64,000 bases of DNA from Cinclus cinclus (taxonomy: Eukaryota > Chordata > Aves > Passeriformes > Cinclidae), in NCBI RefSeq assembly GCF_963662255.1, contig NC_085073.1, positions 2,418,001 through 2,482,000 of the forward strand. The letters are read 5' to 3'. Below are positions 56,469 to 64,000 of the stretch, piece by piece. The translations under genes and the position numbers were made by a program. The first letter of the stretch is position 1. Each line of letters opens with the position of its first letter. The notes below the pieces were generated by a model. It was not told the origin of the DNA and did no database searches. It saw nothing but the letters and a program-made list of their open reading frames with translations.

Positions 56469-59400
56469 GGAGCCCCGGCCCCGGGTGCCGCCGCTGCTCG
56501 CCTGGAAGTCAAATCCCCAATTTCATTTTATAATTGGTTGACTGAGCCGAAGGGCGGGGAGGAGGAGGACTGGTTAATGAAAAGTTTTCGTGTTTTCCTC
56601 GCGCTGGGCTGGTGTAACTGGTTAATAACCGGTGCTGCTGCGAGCGGGGTGGAATCCAGGGATTCTGGATGGGGAAATAGCGCTTAAATTATGGACGGCC
56701 TCGGGTGGTCGTGGGGACCCGCAGGGCCAGCCGCAGAGTGGGAATAAACAGCGGCCAGCGGGGGCTGTGGGTCTGGAGGCAGCGCTGGTGTCTGGGGCTG
56801 CCGCCAGTTCCCCTCTAGCCGTGCCCTTGGAGCTCCCCTTTTATTTATCCCGAGCAGAATTCGAGCCAGCCGCAGTCCTTGTGCTTCCAAATAAAATGTC
56901 ACTTGTCCTTGCTTAGCTACCGAGCGGCGTTTTTCCTTAACTTGCCTGACTTTCTCCCGAGCCCGGACGAGCGATGTGTGACCTTGATAAACAATGTCCA
57001 CGTTCAAATTGGTGACAATCCCACAAGAGGCAAAAGGCTCGGGGGAGGGTATTTTTGGATGCGTGTAGGCTTCTTACCAGCCCTTGAGCAATTTGTCTCC
57101 CTACTGCATGTAGCCCGTCGGAGCACAGTTTGCAGAGGCAGAACGTCTCTCTATATGTTTACTTGGCGCAGGCACTGTTGATTATCCCTGCGTTCCAGGC
57201 TGTGCTGTTGTACGTGAGCCGTTTCCCGGCGAGAACACGCTGGGACGCACAGGCTGGGGCAGCTGATACTGCTGATGTTGTTGCTCTCTTTGGCGTGTGT
57301 GAGTGATTAGGAATATATCGCTCGTGGCAGGGGGAGACGGCTGCCTGCTCCTATCTGCCGCCTGCCTTTCGGGGCTGCTGCTGTAGCTGTGCCTTTCCAA
57401 AACATCCTCCATGCAGGCTGGCGTGCTGCTCCCGGCGTGTCTCCCAGCACACACTGGTTAAACGCAGCCTTTCCTGTTTGGGCAGCTCTGTCAGTGTTGG
57501 CGGGCGCGCGCTCCGCTCAAATGTCAGAAACTGAAAGTACAAGCGATGACCGGGTTCGGTTTTCCTCGCCAAATATTAACTCGTGTCTAACCTCTCCCGC
57601 CCCGCACCCTCCTCCCCGAGCGGGTTGTGAAGCGGAGGTTAAAGATTACGCGGGATAGGGATTGTCCTGGGAGGGAGGGATGGTTTTATGTCTGTTCACA
57701 GAGATTCCTACAGGCTTAGAAACCGAAAAACCGAACCCCCCCCGCCCTTTATTTTTAAGGGTGAAACGTATGTTTTGCAGCGTGGGAAACAAGGATTTCG
57801 TCGATTTGGGAAAACTTAAGCAGCTGTTTTTGAGCATGGCAGAATAAATACAATTTCTTCTCAGTTAACCAGAAATGCAGCGGATGGGGGTGGTGGTGGG
57901 GGGAGGGGGTGTGATCCCCTCCATGTACTGAGAAATACCACAAACCCCCAAACATCCTGCCATTAAGCCGTCCGCTTGGCACTGCCAGCTTTTCCAGAGT
58001 AATTCCCGAGTGGATGGATGTTTCACTTGGAGCCGAGCAGCATCGCGGCCCCAGCTCCGGGGAGCGGAGCGCGGCGGCCGAGGCGTGCTCGCACACACGC
58101 ACGCCCCGGCGCTGGCCGCGGCTGCGGCTGAGCCCTGGGGCTCTGCAAACAAATCCCTGTGTCCGTGGCAGCGCTTGGCCTGCTGACACCGTGCTCTGCT
58201 GAACTGCAGCCGCGCTTTCCCCGCGCTGGCGCGGCCCCGAGCTGCCGGAGAGCTCGGCTCGCTTTGACGTATGCAGAACATTTCTTCGTTTCACCGCTCG
58301 TGGTTCCGAGGAAGCAAGGTGGGATAGCTGAGAGGAGCGAAAAAAACCACACCACTCTTCAATGAGTTTTATTTAGCAGCGTTCTGGTTGCTTCCTGTTG
58401 TACTCTGTGAGATGTGTTTTTCGAGGAGAGTTGTAGGAAACGGGAACGGGAAACTCACGGTCCCGGCTGGTTATTTTTGGTGAGAGCAGCAGCAGTGGCA
58501 GGGAGTCATCTTTCCCAACATCCGAGGCTCTGTAGTGTGAACCCGCTGCGTGCCCGGGCTCCGTGGTGTGACGTAACCCTGCCTTGAGTAACTTGGCTAT
58601 TTTTATGCTCTTACTACACCTTAAATTAGCAGCGTCGGTGTTGCTGCATACGAGGCTGGTCCCCCCTATTAATGGACGCCTGGATTAATACCGTGTCTCT
58701 TTATTTCTGGGTTGCTGCTTATTTCGTGTATAATAGGAAAAGCGGGGTCTCTCCAAACTGCTGAGTCCGGATAATAGCCCGGCTGACGACCCAGCGCTTG
58801 TTGGGATGCTAAAAGAACCGGGGTGGCTGATGTGAAACATGTATTTCCCTCCGAGTCTAATTAGGGCCGTGGGAGGAGAGAGAGCGGCGGCGGCGGTGCA
58901 GCTCCAGCCTCCCACTGGCTTCCACACAAAACTGAAAGTGCGGCTCCTTCCCCCGCCTTCCTCCGCCTCAAAGGAAAGGCCACGGTGCCCTAATGAAGCC
59001 GTGGTGAGCCGTGCTCGCCGTGCCACACTGTGATGAGTAAGTTGAATAGTGCATGGTGAGTAATCTCTCCTCATGACTCACAAAATATTTTCTGATGTTG
59101 ACCTCTGTTTTTGTGACTGCCCCGCTTAATCAGATCTGAAGTGAGTGTACTCTTTTGTGGCCTGGTTAACTCCTCAGCTCCCACGTACCTGCCCCACTTT
59201 TTGCCCGTGCCAGGTTGTCAAGAGACTAGGGATACAGTGTTAAAATTTTAATTTTGCTACTATGAAAGATACAAGCCTGGATAAAGGAAGTATTTGGGTG
59301 AGAGGCTGGAGTTAATGGTTTTAAATAGGCTAATGCTGGTGGAGGATGACATTTTCAGTCATACTTCAAGTACTGATAAACATAACTTGGTACTCATAAC

Positions 59401-60331
59401 TTAGATCTGAAGGGTGCAAGGGCTGAAATCCCCTTGTGTAGTTTTAAGACTTGCAGATATTTAGTCTTTTTCCCTGAGAATTTTTTTTAAATGGTTAATT
59501 TTCTTGTCTCTTTTACTATAGTTAAATTTGAATATGGATTAGGTTTACATGTGGAGTTTTTTTTTCATTTTATACCACAGTAAGGTCTGCCTGATCTGTG
59601 AGGTGTCTCAGGTTGTACTTTGAACTCCTGACAAGTTCCTGTGTAGAGTCACAGGCTGTTGTGTGTGCGGGAGGCAGAAAGGGGTGGAGGTGTTGTGGGG
59701 TGGATCAGCTCTACAGTCTGGTCTGGCAGGGTTCTGTTGATATATCTGTGGCACCAGAGAGGGATTGCTTACACAGGGAGCTGAGCAGCAGGAGGTTCAG
59801 AGCTGCTGAGGCTGATAATTGTCCCCAAAATCGATGTTTGCTGGACTGCACCCTATTGTAGCACAGAGCTGGTGAATGTGGAAAAGCCTGTTTGCAGTCT
59901 TTGAAAGAGAGGACACTCTTTGATTCATTGGCTCTCCTTGAGGCCTGCCCTGCTGGGGATGGCAGAGTGATGAGTGCCAGTTCTGAGTGGGAACAGGAGG
60001 CACAGCCAGGTGCTGAGGGAGGGCCTGCTTGTGCAGGGCTCTTGTGGCACCCACTTGACCCCACTGGCTGCAGGTGACTCGCTGCCTGTCATGGTCAAGA
60101 GGGTGCATGTCCTTTCCAGTTTCAGAATGAGACACCTGCCTGTTGTGTTCTGTTCCCTGCAGGGTGGCATTGCCACGGAAGGTGGCTGCAAACGTCAGTG
60201 TGCATCAGATGGTCGTGGGTTGTGTTCCCCTTCCCCTGTTTGACTTGCAAGGGCTGGGGGGTTAAGGTGTGACAGCACCTGGGAACTCCTCCTGCAGCCC
60301 CTGGGGATCCCAGTAGGGTTGTACTCTGGGT

Positions 60332-60536
60332 ATAGGATCACAGAATCATGGAATGGTTTGGCTTGGAAGGGACCTTAAAGTCCATCTTGTTCCATCCCCT
60401 TCCACTATTCCAGGTTGCTCTGAGCCCTGCCCAAGTTTGCCTTGGACACTTGGAGGGATGCAGCAGCCACAGCTGCTCTGGGCAGCCTGTGCCAGGGTCT
60501 CACCACCCTCACAGCCAAGAATTTGTCTTCTGCCCT
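60332..60536 (-). mobile_element. CR1 3' end fragment, minus strand
   Basis: Starts with the reversed terminus GATCACAGAATCATGGAATG and GGAAGGGACCTTAAAGTCCA, then AGCCACAGCTGCTCTGGGCA and CCAGGGTCTCACCACCCTCA. Lies in DOT1L intron 1, antisense to it. Confidence 0.9.
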
Positions 60537-63500
60537 AGTTACCATATGGTAATACCATTATTTTTCATCTACCAGTTTTATTGCCTTCTTCCAGCCTTTG
60601 ACTCCATCCCCGGAGGGGGACAGTCCTGGTTGTGCCACTGTGCACATCTTACCTGGGTGAGGTGCCTCTGCCCTGAGCTACTGGAGCTTAAACCCCCAAA
60701 TAAGCACCTGTGATGGGAAGTCTGGCTTGAATAATTAATTTGTCTATGTTCCTCATCATTACTGCTGACTTTCCACTCAGCTGAGATGGCAAGAAAATTC
60801 TCATTTTCTAATTGAGTGTTGTCAGAGCACTGCCCTACACCTGGAGGTGTGTTTGTGGTTGCTACTGGGACTAATGGGGTACAAGCTCCTTACTACTAGA
60901 TTTTGTACAGGTGGGAGGGTGCAGAGTGTGGGTTTTGGGTTTTTTTCCCCCTCCCTACTGTGGTGATCCAGCTGATACTATTCTGTCACCAAAGGAATGT
61001 GCTGTGCAGGGAGACCTCAAGGGCAGGGAGTGTTAATGAAAATCCCAGCCCAGCAGGGATTTTCACCTTTGAAATTAAAGATCAACAGTGGAGATGAATA
61101 ACAAACCTTGTTTGAGAATTTAATCCTCTTTTTTTTTGTGCATGTCACTCAGCTTTCCTGGGAAGAGTTTCTGTGATGCCTGGCTTTGACTTCCCAGGCA
61201 GGAGGCAGGTGTGGGAGCACTGGAGTGCCATAGATGAATTTGGGAAAGACCTAAAGAGGAGCTAAATTGTTCCCTTGGGCTTGGAGCTGCCCTGCTGCTG
61301 AGGGTGGTCCTGTGCATCCTGCCCTCTGCCACAGGTCCCTCCTGTCCTTATTCCATATCCCACTGCACTCCTGTGGGATAAGCTGATGGAAAACACGTTT
61401 TACACGTGCTCCTGGATTTTCCCTGGGGTCAGCCTGTGCTGGAGGGGGAAGGTGAAGCCCCCCCGATCCTCCCTGCGGTTCGGAGTGTTGGTGCCTGTGG
61501 AGCTGTGTGTGGGGCGGCTCTGGGAACGGGATCGCTGGAAATATCTGGGCTGGAAAAATGTGTTGCAGTGTTTTCAGAGGCGGGCCCCCCCTCCCTGCTC
61601 TGTGAAATGTGAGTCAGGGCCTGCCCGGGGCAGCCGGCCCTACAAAGGAGGCAGAGGAGGAAACTGCTGCTGCCTTTGCCAGGCTAAAACCTCCTCATCC
61701 CCTGAGTAATCGCCCAGAAATTCTGAGCCGGGGCTGAGTCGGGGCTGAGTCCGGGGGTTTTCCCGTTGCTGTTGATGCAGTTTGTTGGGAAATGCTTGTG
61801 GGGATGACTAATCACTTCGAAAAGCTTGTTCCAGTGAAGGAAAGGTTTGAACACTTGAGCACAGTTCCGATTTCTCAGCACCTCTCTCTCTCTGCCTGCC
61901 CTCCCCAGTTGTAAAAACACCTGGAGTGGGGAGAGCGAGCAGCGTGGAACTGGGAAATACTGGCTCAGTCATTTCAAAAGCACTTGGGTTTCTCTACTGC
62001 CCAGCAGGTCACAGAGTTGGCACAGTTACATCACACTTTCTGCCCTTTTCCCAGGTGCCACAGGGACTCGGGGATGTGCTCTTGGGGGGCAGAAGAGCCC
62101 TACAGCATTAACTGTGCAGCACGTGGGCAGCACACAAGAGCAGTTTCCTTCTGGGCTTTACCCTTTGAAGTAGAACTTGCCCTGAGTGACAATCGGTGCT
62201 TGTTCAGTTCTCAAACTCCTTTTGTTCCAAGCTCTGACCCGTTGGATACAAGATAAATCATGAGTTCAGTTAACAGACATTTTTTCTCCCCAGTTTAAAA
62301 AGTGAAAGTTGGTCTCTTGTCTTGCATCTTAAGACCACACTAGTATTTATTTTTTTTATATAACTGATTTATCTGAAAGGCAGCTGTTGAAAGACAGAGT
62401 AGCTGTCCAAGATTGCTTGTTTTCCCCCTTTCGTTCATCAGCAGATGAGTGAGGATTAATGTTCCTGTCCCAGCAAAAGTTCCAGGTCAGGCAATTCAAA
62501 TTTATCTACCTAAAAATTCACCCATCAGCTCCAGTTGAACACAACACTGAAAGCTTTCAGTGTGCCAAGGGAAATCCATGCCCCCACATGCAGCTCCAGC
62601 TCTTGTCCTTCATGGCAGCCTTATTGTATATGGAGATGATCATCCTTTCAAGTCCCAGATATGGGACTGAATTGTGTTGCCTCTGGGAATTTAGGCAAAA
62701 TATCTTACCTCTTGGTATGTGAGATTTATGGGGGATTTAATCACCCTTCTCCCCAGACATCCATATGTCTACTTTTGTACTCTTCCTTCTTTCTTTTCCC
62801 CCTTTCTCATTGACTTGCTTTTTTTTTTTTTCTTCCTGCTTTGAGTTAACCTTTAACTGTCTGATTAAAGTTTTGCACTGTAATGATCAACACAAAGACC
62901 AGGGGTGGGGTGATTTTTTTTTGTCCCTTGCAGTGTCTTTTATCACAGATTGATAATCATGAAGGGTCTCAACATATTTTTGCTCCAATTATGTTCTCCT
63001 TCCTGACAGAAGGATCCACAGAAGGATGAAACATTTATGTTAGGAATTGCGAACATATTTACTTTCATGGTAATTATTAAAGACAAAACTAACTCTGAAG
63101 AGGAACAAGAAATAAAACTGACTAGAAAAGTTGGCCACATGCTGCTAGAGCTATCAAATCAAGTAGGGACTATTTTTAGAGCATAGGAAGAGGGTGAGTA
63201 TATTTTACAGCAGGAAATGATGATTTCATAGATAGGAGCAGATCTGTGAATAATGAAAAAGTTCCTGTTCAGGGTATTTTGGTTTGTTTCATTTCACGAG
63301 TCAATGAGAGTTTTCTAAAAATTTACACTGAAAGAACTTTGTAGTGTTGGATGAAAAATCTAAGGAACTACTGAAGACAGATAAATGAAGCATTGGAAAA
63401 CTTTTCTGAACCAAATGCTACAGAAAGTTCTGAATTAAGTTTCTTAGTAAAAGTTAATGGGTTTTAATAGTGTTTCTTTTATTTTCTGTGTACTGTGAGG

Positions 63501-64000
63501 GGCAGTTTCCTGAGGTTTTGGCATTAATGTGTCATTTACTTCTCGGAGCTTAGCAATATTATTATTTGACACTTGTAAAATTCCAACAACTGTGAGGTTT
63601 TGAGGCTTCTCATTTATTCCTCAGCTGAATTCCCACTGGGCTGCAGAGGTTCCCTCTGGTTCCCACATGTGTTGGCAACTGAACCTGGGAGATCAGGTGC
63701 TGGTTCAGGGTGGCCTCTGGAGCTGGGTTTGGAGTCTTTGTGGATCTTACCTTGGCTTCCATCCCTGCTCATTACAGCAAATAGTAATTTGAAATTCTGC
63801 AATCTGTGAAGAATGCATTGTAATATTGTAGGGTCATGTATAAGTCTTTAAAGGAAAAGCTTGTGGAAATGGTTGGTAGCTGGAAGTTGATGTCTGCTGT
63901 TCAGAACCTCCATTGGATCACTGCTCTGCTCCACAAGTTGAAGCTTATAAATGAAAACCTGAAAACCCATATATATATGTATATGTTTTTTTTCTACCTA

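Overview
This is nuclear DNA of a vertebrate, most likely a bird. It carries many CR1 (chicken-repeat-1 type) LINE fragments, a moderately compact spliced gene, GC-rich CpG-island promoters and a minisatellite-rich intergenic region, as is typical of an avian microchromosome. In mammals AP3D1 and DOT1L are divergent neighbours, and they keep that order and orientation here. By knowledge of chicken synteny (not shown by the sequence) this would be the chicken chromosome 28 equivalent. The species cannot be named from the sequence.

Layout. Bases 1-115 are the edge of a CpG-rich promoter, probably of a gene lying to the left, followed by a T-rich low-complexity tract (about 118-560) and an intergenic stretch with a CR1 copy. 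From about 45,300 down to about 2,575 on the minus strand lies the complete AP3D1 gene (delta subunit of adaptor complex AP-3). I resolved 32 coding exons by hand, all with in-frame junctions, giving 3,657 nt = 1,218 codons plus stop. They are followed by a long 3' UTR of about 2.2 kb ending at an AATAAA signal. Intron 1 alone is 13.4 kb. From about 45,300 to 55,735 is a 10 kb intergenic region dominated by GC-box-rich sequence, several unrelated minisatellite arrays, two CR1 copies and a candidate CTCF site. From about 55,736 the CpG island of DOT1L begins (histone H3 lysine-79 methyltransferase, plus strand). Coding exon 1 (27 codons) is at 56,227-56,307 and the rest of the window is its intron 1; exon 2 was not found before base 64,000.

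How the genes relate. AP3D1 acts in cargo sorting to lysosomes and lysosome-related organelles; DOT1L acts on chromatin. They share no pathway. What links them is regulatory geometry: divergent CpG-island promoters, both carrying a perfect YY1-type AATGGCGGC/GATGGCGGC element near the presumed transcription start, separated by tandem-repeat-rich DNA.

No new multi-gene system is visible. The most useful observations are a GC-AG intron in AP3D1, two in-frame cassette-type hinge exons, a CR1 remnant that reaches to within about 10 bases of a splice donor, two upstream ORFs in the DOT1L leader, a 63-bp minisatellite next to the DOT1L promoter that multiplies a palindromic ACACGCGTGT motif, a nested 18/180-bp repeat, and a candidate CTCF site.
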